A stretch of DNA of 20,602 nt from CAIJMI01 sp964448085 (GTDB taxonomy: Bacteria > Patescibacteriota > Microgenomatia > UBA10105 > UBA927). Positions 7,056 to 14,743 of this stretch are shown here, one piece after another. The notes below the pieces were generated by a model. The model searched no databases, was not told the DNA's origin, and was given only the letters and a program-made list of their open reading frames with translations. Location of the stretch: the NCBI GenBank assembly GCA_964448085.1, contig CAYUUX010000017.1:1-20602 (forward strand), written 5' to 3'. The number at the start of each line of letters is the position of its first letter. Within the stretch, counting starts at the first letter, position 1. A program made the position numbers and the translations under genes.

Positions 7056-7349
7056 ATGAATATTCTACAAAAGGCTTGTATTCCAGCAACAATCATTGTT
7101 GTCCTTCTATTAACCGCGCAGATACTCCTTTCCTGTCAATTGGCAACTGACGGAAAAACGATACGACAGATTGATAATGAGATAGCGATTATTGAGAAGG
7201 ATATCGCGCTACAATCCGAAAAGATAGCTTCAGCGTCGTCTCTTCTGGCAGTCCGTGAAAAAGCGGTTTCCATGGGATTTCAGGAGTCTGCAGCAGTACT
7301 TACCTTGCGTCAGGATCAGTTTGTTGTGGCGCTTGGTCAAACTCGATAA
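7056..7349 (+). CDS. FtsL-like small bitopic division protein
   Basis: 97 residues (99 if ATG 7050 is used). A short basic N-terminus, one transmembrane helix (about residues 8-27), then a heptad-like helical stretch (about 30-68, KTIRQIDNEIAIIEKDIAL) likely to form a coiled coil, and a tail with VREKAVSMGFQ resembling the region after the coiled coil in FtsL/FtsB (DivIC) proteins. In the divisome, FtsL pairs with FtsB and activates FtsWI. Sequence identity in this family is low, so the call leans on topology and on position between rsmH and ftsI, the standard place of ftsL. The stop TAA overlaps a possible -10 box for ftsI. Confidence 0.75.
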   Translation: MNILQKACIPATIIVVLLLTAQILLSCQLATDGKTIRQIDNEIAIIEKDIALQSEKIASASSLLAVREKAVSMGFQESAAVLTLRQDQFVVALGQTR

Positions 7350-7358
7350 AATGCCGAT

Positions 7359-9032
7359 ATGGGGCGAATTTGGTCGGTGTTTATTCTTTTCGTTCTTTGT
7401 TTTCTTGCTATTATTGCCCGGTTGTTTTATTGGCAAGTTATTTCCGGCTATCGATTAAAAGCTGAGGCGTCAGAACAGCATATTCAAGAAGGCACAATTC
7501 CAGCAGAACGTGGAACTATAAAAACGCAGGATGAATACGCACTCGCGATGAACACCCCTGCATATTTGGTATTCGCAGAACCAAAGCATATTGAAAACAG
7601 ACTGCAATTCTCCAAGAGTGTTGCCGCGGAAATCGGTATCGACGAGGCGACGGTTTCAGCTATGCTTGCCGATCCCGAAAGGCTTTGGATTCCCCTTGCG
7701 CATAAAGTGGATGAAGAGCACGTACAGCGCTTAAAGGCATTACAACTGAAGGGATTGGGATTTGAACAAGAAACAAAACGGTATTACCCTGAGGCTTCCA
7801 TGTCAGCACACGTACTTGGTTTCGTCGGTTTGGACCAAAATGGTTTTGATAAAGGGTATTTTGGATTGGAAGGATATTACAATCGAGAACTCCAGGGTAA
7901 ACCAGGCAGTCTCATGATGGAAAAAGACGTAACAGGGGCACCCATTTTGGTTGGAAACAGCGTCCGAGTACCCCCGGAAAACGGAAGTACATTAACTTTA
8001 TGGGTGGATAGGACAATGCAAAACATAGCAGAAACGAAATTACTTCAGGGCATACAAAAGTATGGTGCCAAAGAAGGCTCGGTTATCATAATGGATCCGA
8101 AAACCGGCGGGGTATTGGCGATGGCGTCCTTTCCCTCCTACGATCCGCGTTCCTATACCACGTATGACCGCGAATTGTACAAAAACCCGATCGTTGCGTC
8201 ATCATATGAACCCGGGTCGACATTTAAGGCATTGGTTCTTGCTGCAGCTATTGAAAAGGGAGTCATTGAAGCGAACACGCTTTTTGATGAAACCGGACCG
8301 GTTAAGGTAGGAGAATATTGGATACGTACATGGAATAACGAATATAAGGGATCGATTAGCATGACGGAGGTATTGGAACATTCTTCAAATGTCGGAATGG
8401 TATTCGCAGCAAAAAAACTTGGTGAGGATGCACTGCTTTCGTTTATTCATGATATTGGATTCGGGAAGTTGACAAACATTGATTTGGAGGATGAAGCTAC
8501 CCCGGACATGCGTCAAGATAGAGACTGGAAGGAAATAGATTTCGCAACAGCGTCTTTTGGACAGGGTATTGCGGTGACACCACTGCAAATGATCAGAGCA
8601 ACTGCAGCTATTGCAAATGGCGGATGGATTATGGAGCCACATGTCGTGAAAACCATCGCCAATCCGAATGGAAAAACCATTGATATACCTCCCAAAAAAG
8701 TAAAGCAAATTTTTAGTGCAAAAACAGCGGGTATCGTCACGGAAATGATGATTGCAGCCGTAGATAACGGGGAAGCAAAATGGGCAAAACCAAAAGGGTA
8801 TCGAATTGCCGGAAAAACCGGTACCGCACAGATTCCTGTAGCCGGACATTATGATGACAAAAAAACGATTGCCTCCTTTGTTGGTTTTGCTCCGGCTGAT
8901 AAGCCGCGCTTTATCATGTTAGTGACACTTCGTGAACCAACATCGTCACAATGGGGTTCAGAGACCGCAGCACCACTCTTTTTTGCCATAGCAAAGGACC
9001 TTTTTCTATACCTTGGAATTCCGCCTCAATAG
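7359..9032 (+). CDS. ftsI: Peptidoglycan transpeptidase FtsI (class B penicillin-binding protein)
   Basis: Septal D,D-transpeptidase that cross-links stem peptides, working with FtsW and FtsL/B at the division site. 557 residues: short cytoplasmic tail, one membrane helix (about 4-26), PBP dimerisation/pedestal domain (about 45-190, with the AERGTI motif), then the transpeptidase domain. Catalytic motifs are complete: STFK with nucleophile S287 and K290, SSN at 342-344, KTGT at 486-489. There are no C-terminal PASTA repeats. It starts 9 nt after the ftsL-like gene without a Shine-Dalgarno site; TAAAAT (7347-7352) lies 6 nt before the ATG and could be a weak internal promoter, but coupled translation is as likely. 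The beta-lactam target should be functional. Confidence 0.96.
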   Translation: MGRIWSVFILFVLCFLAIIARLFYWQVISGYRLKAEASEQHIQEGTIPAERGTIKTQDEYALAMNTPAYLVFAEPKHIENRLQFSKSVAAEIGIDEATVSAMLADPERLWIPLAHKVDEEHVQRLKALQLKGLGFEQETKRYYPEASMSAHVLGFVGLDQNGFDKGYFGLEGYYNRELQGKPGSLMMEKDVTGAPILVGNSVRVPPENGSTLTLWVDRTMQNIAETKLLQGIQKYGAKEGSVIIMDPKTGGVLAMASFPSYDPRSYTTYDRELYKNPIVASSYEPGSTFKALVLAAAIEKGVIEANTLFDETGPVKVGEYWIRTWNNEYKGSISMTEVLEHSSNVGMVFAAKKLGEDALLSFIHDIGFGKLTNIDLEDEATPDMRQDRDWKEIDFATASFGQGIAVTPLQMIRATAAIANGGWIMEPHVVKTIANPNGKTIDIPPKKVKQIFSAKTAGIVTEMMIAAVDNGEAKWAKPKGYRIAGKTGTAQIPVAGHYDDKKTIASFVGFAPADKPRFIMLVTLREPTSSQWGSETAAPLFFAIAKDLFLYLGIPPQ

Positions 9033-9052
9033 CCTCAAAATTGCCGCTTTCA

Positions 9053-9061
9053 TGGTATAAT
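9053..9061 (+). promoter_or_regulatory. Consensus extended -10 promoter of the murE-like gene, probably leaderless
   Basis: TG plus G plus a perfect TATAAT (9056-9061) ends 7 nt before ATG 9069, in the 36-nt gap after ftsI. No clear -35 box is seen, as is common for extended -10 promoters. There is an AGG just before the ATG, but its spacing is too short for a normal ribosome-binding site. This would be an internal promoter of the dcw cluster. Confidence 0.6.
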
Positions 9062-9068
9062 ATGAGGC

Positions 9069-10238
9069 ATGGTACGTTGGCTGAAAGGCCTTTATCACTT
9101 TCTTGTCGCTACCGCGTCGGTAATCTATTTTCGCTTCCCAGCAAGAAGAATTACGGTCATAGGAGTCACGGGTACGGACGGTAAAACGACGACTGCTACG
9201 ATTATCTATGAAATATTGAAAGCGGCAGGATATAAAACATCCATGATAACCTCTGTCCAGGCTGTGATAGCAGGGGTTGCGTATGACACAGGGTTTCATG
9301 TCACGACACCCAATGCGTATTGGGTGCAGAAATATCTTCGTGAAGCGGTTGATCACGGCGATACCCATGTTGTTTTAGAAGTAACGTCGCACGCGTTAAG
9401 TCAACATCGTGTCTGGGGGGTGAAATTCGCAGTGGGTGTTTTGACGAACGTTACGCACGAACACCTTGACTGGCATAAAACCTATGAGAATTACCTGATG
9501 ACAAAATTGCTCCTTCTGAAACGAAGTGCTGTCGCAATTATCAATAAAGACGAAGGGGAATTATACGCAAAAATAGCTCCACTTTTACGTCACAAAAAAC
9601 TCATTACTTACGGTATACGGCGACAAGCATCCATAACACCCGAAACCCATCCGTTCAAAACAGTGCTTCCGGGCGAATTTAACCAATACAATTGCCTCGC
9701 CGCAATTGCCGCGTGTGACGCACTTGGCATTCCTCGGAAAGTTATGCAAAAAGCGATCCATGCATTCACGGGAGTACCCGGAAGGATGGAGATTGTTGCG
9801 CGAAAGCCCTGCAGGGTCATTGTCGATTTTGCTCATACACCAAATGCCATAGATAAAGCACTGAAAACAGTTCGCGCTGATACAAAAGGAAAACTGATCC
9901 ATGTGTTTGGAAGCGCCGGGCTTCGTGACACTTCTAAGCGGCCATATATGGGAAAAACGTCTGCTGAATATGCAGATATTATTGTGCTTACCGAAGAAGA
10001 TTTTCGGAGTGAATCTGTAGAACAGATTATGGACGAAATAGCAGCGGGAATTCCTGTATACAAAACGGTAGTGCGATTTCCAAACCGTCATGACGCGCTA
10101 TCCTACGCACTCGCGGATAGAGAGTCAGAGGATACGGTAATCATAACAGGTAAAGGGCATGAAAAAAGTTTGTGTCGCGGAAAAACCGAATACCCGTGGA
10201 GTGATCAGGATGAGGTGAAGAAAATTCTACAGAAGTGA
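9069..10238 (+). CDS. MurE-like UDP-MurNAc-tripeptide synthetase lacking the N-terminal domain
   Basis: ATP-dependent Mur ligase that should add the third amino acid (diaminopimelate or lysine) to UDP-MurNAc-L-Ala-D-Glu. 389 residues against about 490 in typical MurE. Residues 3-26 form a hydrophobic/amphipathic helix; the central domain starts at once with the P-loop GTDGKTT (35-41), then EVTSHAL and TNVTHEHLDWH; the C-terminal domain has VIVDFAHTPNAI, HVFGSAGLRDTSKRP and GKGHEKSL. The usual first domain, which binds the UDP-MurNAc part, is missing. At the position of the DNPR specificity motif it reads EDFR (310-313): the Arg typical of diaminopimelate enzymes is kept, the Asn-Pro is not, so the amino acid is uncertain. 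The MurE assignment over other Mur ligases rests on GKGHE and TSHAL. The stop overlaps pgeF as GTGA. Confidence 0.85.
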   Translation: MVRWLKGLYHFLVATASVIYFRFPARRITVIGVTGTDGKTTTATIIYEILKAAGYKTSMITSVQAVIAGVAYDTGFHVTTPNAYWVQKYLREAVDHGDTHVVLEVTSHALSQHRVWGVKFAVGVLTNVTHEHLDWHKTYENYLMTKLLLLKRSAVAIINKDEGELYAKIAPLLRHKKLITYGIRRQASITPETHPFKTVLPGEFNQYNCLAAIAACDALGIPRKVMQKAIHAFTGVPGRMEIVARKPCRVIVDFAHTPNAIDKALKTVRADTKGKLIHVFGSAGLRDTSKRPYMGKTSAEYADIIVLTEEDFRSESVEQIMDEIAAGIPVYKTVVRFPNRHDALSYALADRESEDTVIITGKGHEKSLCRGKTEYPWSDQDEVKKILQK

Positions 10239-10996
10239 TTTCCCGTATGATGCAAAAAACCAATCAAGGTGTATATATATCATCGTTGCTTTCAGCAGTG
10301 AAAGGGGTGAAACACGGGTTTACCAGTAAAAAACAAGGATCCGTTATTTCAAAAAAAGGACAAGCAGAGGTTTTTTCAAAATTGCATGTTGGATCCGACA
10401 GTGTCATTTGGATGCAACAGGTACACGGTGCATCTGTTGTTGAAGTAACGGCACAAGATGCGGGAAAGACAATAGAAGGCGTTGACGGCCTTTTGTACAA
10501 GTCCACGGCTAAAGAGCGTGGTAGCCCAATTCTGACCGTGCATGTTGGGGACTGCGTTCCGATTTTGTTGGTAGACCCCAAGGTAAATCTTATCGGAGCA
10601 GTTCACGCGGGTTGGAAAGGAACTATTGGCCATATTATGAAAACGGCAATAGCACACTGTGTGCGTCTTGGTTCCAATCCCGATGATATACTGATAGCAA
10701 TGGGACCATATATTCATTCCTGTTGTTATTCGGTGCAAGGGGATCGCGCGCAGCTGTTTGAGGACGCGTATGGTAAAAAGTCGGGTGTAGTGAAGAAAGT
10801 GGGTGACACGCACGTTTTGGATATTGGTCTGGCAAATGAAATAGATCTTATAGAACAAGGAGTTTGCAGCACGCATATTGATAGATCAAGTGATTGCACG
10901 TTGTGTACTCCCGAAGAATGGTATTCGTTTAGAAGAAAAACTGAGCTTTTTGGTGAGATGATCGGATATATCACATGGGAGGAGCATGGAGTGTGA
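10235..10996 (+). CDS. pgeF: Peptidoglycan editing factor PgeF (YfiH, multicopper polyphenol oxidase/laccase fold)
   Basis: 253 residues. Family motifs are complete: QVHG (H64), GDCVP (C107) and HAGWKG (H124), the three metal ligands of YfiH/DUF152 proteins, plus MGPYIHSCCYSV and a C-terminal CTLC...YSFRR. In E. coli this protein removes L-Ser wrongly joined to UDP-MurNAc by MurC; related proteins have purine nucleoside phosphorylase activity. Lying directly before murC, with an 11-nt overlap, fits the editing role. The start is taken as GTG 10235, which makes a GTGA overlap with the murE-like stop; ATG 10247 or 10250 are alternatives and would shorten it by 4-5 residues outside the conserved core. 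Confidence 0.92.
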   Translation: MISRMMQKTNQGVYISSLLSAVKGVKHGFTSKKQGSVISKKGQAEVFSKLHVGSDSVIWMQQVHGASVVEVTAQDAGKTIEGVDGLLYKSTAKERGSPILTVHVGDCVPILLVDPKVNLIGAVHAGWKGTIGHIMKTAIAHCVRLGSNPDDILIAMGPYIHSCCYSVQGDRAQLFEDAYGKKSGVVKKVGDTHVLDIGLANEIDLIEQGVCSTHIDRSSDCTLCTPEEWYSFRRKTELFGEMIGYITWEEHGV

Positions 10997-12404
10997 CATA
11001 AAAAAAATACAATCGATTCATTTTGTTGGTATTGCCGGCGTAGCTATGACTGCCCTTGCAGTGTATGCAAAAGAGCGGGGTATTCGAGTAACGGGTTCCG
11101 ATGTTGCTGGAACTTTTCCAACGAACGAAATATTAAAAAAGGCTGGTATAACAACGCTTTCTGGTTTTTCTCCAGACCACGTTGTCTTTGGCGGCATTCC
11201 GGAATTGGTTATTTATACGGGTGCGCATCAGGGTATACATAACTTAGAAGTTGCTGCAGCAATAAAGCAATCTATTCCTGTTGTTTCTCATGGGGAAGCG
11301 TTGGGATGTTTTATGAATGGTATGTCGGCAATATCGGTTGCAGGCAGCCATGGGAAGACAACCGCTTCAGCCATGATCGCTACAATCATGAAAGTCGCAG
11401 GCGCAGATCCTTCTTATGCTATTGGGTGCGGTGAAATACGGGGATTAGGAATGCCAGGACATTATGGAACAGGATCACTGTTTATCGCTGAAGCCGACGA
11501 GTACGTGACCGATCCGCACCACGATAAAACCCCACGGTTTTTATGGCAACATCCGGATACGTTGGTGGTCACGAATATTGATTACGATCACCCAGACGTC
11601 TATGCATCCTTGGAGGAAGTGCAGCATGCCTTTGTAAATTTGCAGAAACAATGTATTGGGAAACGTATCATTATTCTGAATGCAGATGACAGAGCAAGCG
11701 CAGTGTTGGATAACTCTGCAACAGGAATTGTGCGGTTTGGATTTTCACCACGATCAGACATGCAGGTGACACACGTTGGCTATGGACAGGAGCGTACATT
11801 TTTTTCAGTGTCTCTTCATGGTACCAGCGTAGGAGAATTTGTTTTACATGTTCCTGGAATTCACAATGTAGTGAATGCCACGGCAGCTATTGCATGTTGT
11901 GTTTCTTATGGCATATCATTTGATGCGATTCGCGAAGGATTGGATCAATTTGGTGGCACCAAAAGACGGGCTGAATTAATAGGTACAACAAAAGGAATAA
12001 CACTATATGATGATTATGCACACCATCCAAAGGAAATTCAGGCAACGTTACAAGGATTGCGTTCATGGTATCCGAATAAACGGATTATTACTATTTTCCA
12101 ACCACATACGTATTCTCGGACAAAAGCATTATTGGAACAATTCGCACAAAGTTTTTCCCAAAGCGATGTGGTGTTATGCCCCGATATTTTTGCATCTGCA
12201 CGGGAAGTGGATACCCTGGGTATGACCTCGGGCATCCTTGTTGAAGAAATTGCGAAACATCACCGCGATGTCCGATACGTAAAAGACTATCAAGGAGCGG
12301 TTCAGAGTCTGAAAAACATAGCAAGCCCGGGTGATATTATTGTATGTATGGGAGCAGGTGACATATTTGAGTGGAGTACACAGCTGCTCTCAGATTTGAG
12401 CTAA
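10986..12404 (+). CDS. murC: UDP-N-acetylmuramate--L-alanine ligase MurC (with Mpl-like features)
   Basis: ATP-dependent ligase adding the first amino acid, L-Ala, to UDP-MurNAc. 472 residues with all three Mur ligase domains: N-terminal Rossmann-like domain with FVGIAGVAMTALA, central domain with P-loop GSHGKTT (120-126), EADEY (169-173) and VTNIDYDHPDVY, and C-terminal domain with YDDYAHHPKEI, IFQPHTYSRT and GAGDI. Unlike the MurE- and MurF-like proteins nearby, the N-terminal domain is kept. The stretch EADEYVTDPHHDKTPRFLW resembles Mpl (murein peptide ligase) more than the usual EADESDGSF of MurC, so an Mpl-type or dual role is possible; position and YDDYAHHP favour MurC. The start has a good Shine-Dalgarno site (GGGAGGAG) and overlaps pgeF by 11 nt. 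Confidence 0.88.
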   Translation: MECDIKKIQSIHFVGIAGVAMTALAVYAKERGIRVTGSDVAGTFPTNEILKKAGITTLSGFSPDHVVFGGIPELVIYTGAHQGIHNLEVAAAIKQSIPVVSHGEALGCFMNGMSAISVAGSHGKTTASAMIATIMKVAGADPSYAIGCGEIRGLGMPGHYGTGSLFIAEADEYVTDPHHDKTPRFLWQHPDTLVVTNIDYDHPDVYASLEEVQHAFVNLQKQCIGKRIIILNADDRASAVLDNSATGIVRFGFSPRSDMQVTHVGYGQERTFFSVSLHGTSVGEFVLHVPGIHNVVNATAAIACCVSYGISFDAIREGLDQFGGTKRRAELIGTTKGITLYDDYAHHPKEIQATLQGLRSWYPNKRIITIFQPHTYSRTKALLEQFAQSFSQSDVVLCPDIFASAREVDTLGMTSGILVEEIAKHHRDVRYVKDYQGAVQSLKNIASPGDIIVCMGAGDIFEWSTQLLSDLS

Positions 12405-12410
12405 AAACGC

Positions 12411-13391
12411 ATGAAAGAAATATATAAGAAATTTCAGGAAATGGTTGAGATGCAGGTCCAGGAAGACCAGATGCTTGCCCCGTTTACTACCTATAAAGTA
12501 GGCGGTCCGGCGGACGCATTCGTTGCTGTAAAAAGTGTGGACGATCTGGTGAAGGTCGTTACAGCAGCGCGGGCATGTGGTATTCCATTTTTCCTTCTTG
12601 GTGGAGGATCAAATATTTTAGTAGGTGATAAAGGGTTTCGCGGTCTTGTTATAAAAAACGAAGCACAAGCGATAACCGTACGGGGTATGAAAGGGGCGAT
12701 TGCCAAAGGGATTACCGGGGGAAGCGTATATGTTGAAGCGGAATCGGGAACACCATTTAATTCCCTTGTAAGATACACCATTGAGGAAGGGTTGCAGGGG
12801 TTGGAAATGCACCTTGGTCTTCCGGGGAGTGTTGGTGGTGCCATATTCATGAATTCAAAATGGATGAAGCCGATCGCGTTCGTTGGTGATGTAGTACATC
12901 AGGCAATGGTGTTAACGGCAAAAGGAGATAGACAAATAATTACAAAAACAATGTTCCAATTTTCTTACGGAGAATCTTCTCTTCAAAAATCTGGCGATAT
13001 AGTCCTATCGGTACTTTTTTTACTCAAGCGAGCGGATAAAGACACGTTATGGCAGGTTGCAAATGAAAGTATCGAATATAGGAAAAATACGCAGCCGCAA
13101 GGAGTAAAAACTGCGGGATGTGTATTTAAAAATATTTCGCAAGTTGAAGCGGTATCTGCGGGGACGCCCGATCATACAATGTCAGCCGGGTATCTCATTG
13201 ACAAGGCAGGTTGTAAGGATCTGCGCGTTGGTGATGCCGCCGTATCACCGTTGCATGCTAATTTTATCGTCAATACGGGAAAAGCGACCGCTTTGGATAT
13301 GGTACAATTAATTGAGAAAATACGCATACAGGTAAAAAATACATTCGGCATAACGTTGGTTGAAGAAATTCGCAGAGTGGGAGATTTTTAA
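12411..13391 (+). CDS. murB: UDP-N-acetylenolpyruvoylglucosamine reductase MurB
   Basis: FAD/NADPH enzyme reducing UDP-GlcNAc-enolpyruvate to UDP-MurNAc. 326 residues with FAD-domain motifs LAPFTTYKVGGPAD, FFLLGGGSNILV, LEMHLGLPGSVGGAIFMN and C-terminal SAGYLIDKAGCKDLRVGDA and SPLHANFIVN. Catalytic proton donor: the family Ser is Cys here (C237 in AGCVFKN), a known type of variant; the C-terminal acid is E319. The normally conserved Arg after Tyr (YRDS in E. coli, R159) is Gly187 (SYGES). The start has no Shine-Dalgarno site and lies 6 nt after murC; ATG 12441 is an in-frame alternative that would still keep the conserved core. It sits 2 nt before murA, so the two enzymes of UDP-MurNAc synthesis are coupled. 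Confidence 0.95.
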   Translation: MKEIYKKFQEMVEMQVQEDQMLAPFTTYKVGGPADAFVAVKSVDDLVKVVTAARACGIPFFLLGGGSNILVGDKGFRGLVIKNEAQAITVRGMKGAIAKGITGGSVYVEAESGTPFNSLVRYTIEEGLQGLEMHLGLPGSVGGAIFMNSKWMKPIAFVGDVVHQAMVLTAKGDRQIITKTMFQFSYGESSLQKSGDIVLSVLFLLKRADKDTLWQVANESIEYRKNTQPQGVKTAGCVFKNISQVEAVSAGTPDHTMSAGYLIDKAGCKDLRVGDAAVSPLHANFIVNTGKATALDMVQLIEKIRIQVKNTFGITLVEEIRRVGDF

Positions 13392-13393
13392 TT

Positions 13394-14734
13394 ATGGAAA
13401 AGTTTATTGTCTCGGGTCCGACAACGCTCCACGGAGATGTTACGATTGCCGGCGCAAAAAACGTCGCGCTGAAAGCTATAGTTGTTTCACTTCTTACCAA
13501 AGAGCCGATCATTTTGCATAATATGCCGCATATACGAGATGTTGTTCTCATGCTCGAATTGGTACGAAGTCTGGGATCGTCTGTATCTTTTGAAGAAAAT
13601 ACTGTCCATATTACAGACGGAAATACGAAAGAGACGACAGTACCGCTGGAAATAGGGGCGCGTTTGCGTACTTCCTCGATGGTGTTGGGTCCAATGTTGT
13701 CCCGTTATGGAAAAGCAAAGATCCCGAATCCTGGCGGATGTCGGATTGGTGCACGCCCCATCGACCGTCATATCGATGGGTTAAAAGCAATGGGAGCAAC
13801 CATCCAATATGATTCCGAGGATGGATACTTCCATGCTTACGCAGAACACCTTCATGGGGCAGATGTGACATTTGAAAAGAATACGCACACGGGAACAGAA
13901 ACATTAATTCTTGCCGCCGTTCTGGCAGATGGAACAACGGTACTTCGCAATGCAGCGGAAGAAATAGAGGTAGACGATTTGATTTCGCTTCTTAACGCGA
14001 TGGGAGCAGACATCAAAAGATCGGGGCATCGGGAAATAACAATTCGTGGCGTGAAGGAACTTCATGGAACCGAATATACCATCATGTCTGATAGGAATGA
14101 GGAAGTTACATTCGCAATTGCCGCTGCAGTTTCAAAAGGATCCATTGTAGTACACCATTCGGAACGGAAACACCTGAAAGCTTTTTTGGATGTCTTTGTG
14201 CGGGCAGGGGGAGGATACAAAGAGGTGGATGAGATCACAACAGAATATTATGGAGATAAAGAATTGCAGGCTGTAGATGTGACAACGGGACAACATCCTA
14301 GTTTCATGACTGATTGGCAAGCACCCTGGGCTCTCCTTATGACTCAAGCACGGGGGATAGCAACGATTCATGAAACAGTTTTTGAGAATAGATTCTCATA
14401 TGTGGATGAGTTAAGAAAAATGGGCGCAGACATCGCATATTTCGATCCGATCGTTTCGGATCCCAAACAGTTCTACAACTTTAATTGGGAAGATAAAGCA
14501 AAGGATGCGCATCAGGCAATTCATATAACGGGTCCGACGACACTGCATAACGCCGTTGTGCAAATGAATGATCTTCGAGCTGGTGCAACTGTGGTTCTTG
14601 CAGCGCTGATAGCAAACGGACAGAGTTACGTGCATGGTATCGAACAGATCGACAGGGGGTATGAGCATATTGATACCCGTTTACAAAAGCTGGGTGCCAA
14701 CATAGAACGTGTTGAGGAAGATGCAGTCGGTTAA
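13394..14734 (+). CDS. murA: UDP-N-acetylglucosamine 1-carboxyvinyltransferase MurA
   Basis: Transfers enolpyruvate from PEP to UDP-GlcNAc, the first committed step of peptidoglycan synthesis. 446 residues in the two-lobed EPSP-synthase fold. The catalytic loop reads PNPGGCRIGARPIDRH with Cys116 in the place of E. coli Cys115, so fosfomycin sensitivity would be expected. The N-terminal AGAKN holds the conserved Lys-Asn pair, TDWQA the conserved Asp, and NDLRAGA the C-terminal Arg. The segment GPTTLH occurs twice (near residues 8-13 and 379-384), reflecting the internal repeat of the fold. It starts 2 nt after murB with only a distant GGGAG, so translational coupling is likely; the stop is followed by an AAAGGAGG site for the next gene. 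Confidence 0.96.
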   Translation: MEKFIVSGPTTLHGDVTIAGAKNVALKAIVVSLLTKEPIILHNMPHIRDVVLMLELVRSLGSSVSFEENTVHITDGNTKETTVPLEIGARLRTSSMVLGPMLSRYGKAKIPNPGGCRIGARPIDRHIDGLKAMGATIQYDSEDGYFHAYAEHLHGADVTFEKNTHTGTETLILAAVLADGTTVLRNAAEEIEVDDLISLLNAMGADIKRSGHREITIRGVKELHGTEYTIMSDRNEEVTFAIAAAVSKGSIVVHHSERKHLKAFLDVFVRAGGGYKEVDEITTEYYGDKELQAVDVTTGQHPSFMTDWQAPWALLMTQARGIATIHETVFENRFSYVDELRKMGADIAYFDPIVSDPKQFYNFNWEDKAKDAHQAIHITGPTTLHNAVVQMNDLRAGATVVLAALIANGQSYVHGIEQIDRGYEHIDTRLQKLGANIERVEEDAVG

Positions 14735-14743
14735 AGGAGGCAT

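Noticed and set aside
7056..7349. FtsL-like protein as a lipoprotein (LLSC near the end of the helix)
   Set aside because: The Cys lies late in a membrane helix with no typical signal n-region or G/A at -1, and the downstream coiled coil fits FtsL better.
9033..9068. Terminator or attenuator between ftsI and the murE-like gene (CCTCA...TGAGG)
   Set aside because: The stem is only 5 bp with a loop of about 25 nt and no T run; the segment is better explained as a promoter.
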